Positions 12,034 to 12,035 of a stretch of 12,035 nucleotides of DNA are shown in pieces (position 1 is the first letter of the stretch; each line of letters begins with the position of its first letter). A program made the position numbers and the translations under genes. The stretch is from Nocardioidaceae bacterium. Its GTDB lineage: Bacteria; Actinomycetota; Actinomycetes; Propionibacteriales; Nocardioidaceae. The stretch covers positions 1 to 12,035 of the forward strand of contig JACCVA010000090.1 in NCBI GenBank assembly GCA_013698435.1, given 5' to 3'. The notes below the pieces were generated by a model, which saw only the letters and a program-made list of their open reading frames with translations, made no database searches and had not been told where the DNA came from.

Positions 12034-12035
12034 GC

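Overview
The window is GC-rich, with a strong G/C bias at third codon positions, and reads as a chromosomal segment of a high-GC actinobacterium. Supporting marks are an RbpA-type RNA polymerase-binding protein, an actinobacterial zf-TFIIB protein, a DUF2332 protein, a UMF1/Atg22-like transporter, several candidate leaderless genes with TANNNT -10 boxes, and a MurA homologue with an N-terminal XRE helix-turn-helix domain. My best guess is Nocardioidaceae or a close relative; that placement is inference. I see no tRNA, rRNA, CRISPR array, insertion sequence or prophage.

Layout. (1) 1-812 is a decayed zone. On the minus strand it holds the remains of an epimerase-ECF41 sigma factor operon, reduced by internal deletions and one frameshift, but with a well-formed ECF41-type promoter (TGTCACA-N16-CGTC) still upstream. 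(2) 813-2419, minus: a histidine phosphatase overlapping a NAD(P)H-hydrate dehydratase gene (nnrD) that carries a one-base frameshift. (3) 2616-3104, plus: a GNAT acetyltransferase, convergent with a DUF2332 gene (minus, 3159-4202) that has a possible short leader ORF. (4) About 4388-6497, plus: a small conserved protein of unknown function followed by glmS. (5) 6510-6569: a perfect 16-bp inverted repeat. (6) 6625-8154, plus: the XRE-MurA fusion, with an apparently leaderless promoter whose spacer and -10 box are covered by a palindrome, the likely autoregulatory operator. (7) 8236-8934: a VOC-family gene (plus) convergent with a zf-TFIIB gene (minus). (8) 9007-11273, plus: glycerophosphodiester phosphodiesterase translationally coupled to a UMF1-like MFS transporter. 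(9) 11338-11867: rbpA behind a sigma-R type promoter (GGGAAT-N18-GTT), then a hairpin terminator and the tail of an unidentified minus-strand gene.

How the genes may work together. GlmS makes glucosamine-6-phosphate, the first committed step to UDP-GlcNAc, and the MurA homologue resembles the enzyme that uses UDP-GlcNAc and phosphoenolpyruvate in the first committed step of peptidoglycan synthesis. Entry and exit of the amino-sugar branch are therefore adjacent, and the exit enzyme carries its own DNA-binding domain. GDPD and the transporter form a tight pair, probably for glycerophosphodiesters or their products. RbpA is an RNA polymerase partner whose promoter here suggests thiol/oxidative-stress control.

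The most interesting points are the XRE-MurA fusion with its palindrome, a second TATCTCAGA site upstream of rbpA, the decayed ECF41 operon with its surviving promoter, and the glmS-murA inverted repeat.
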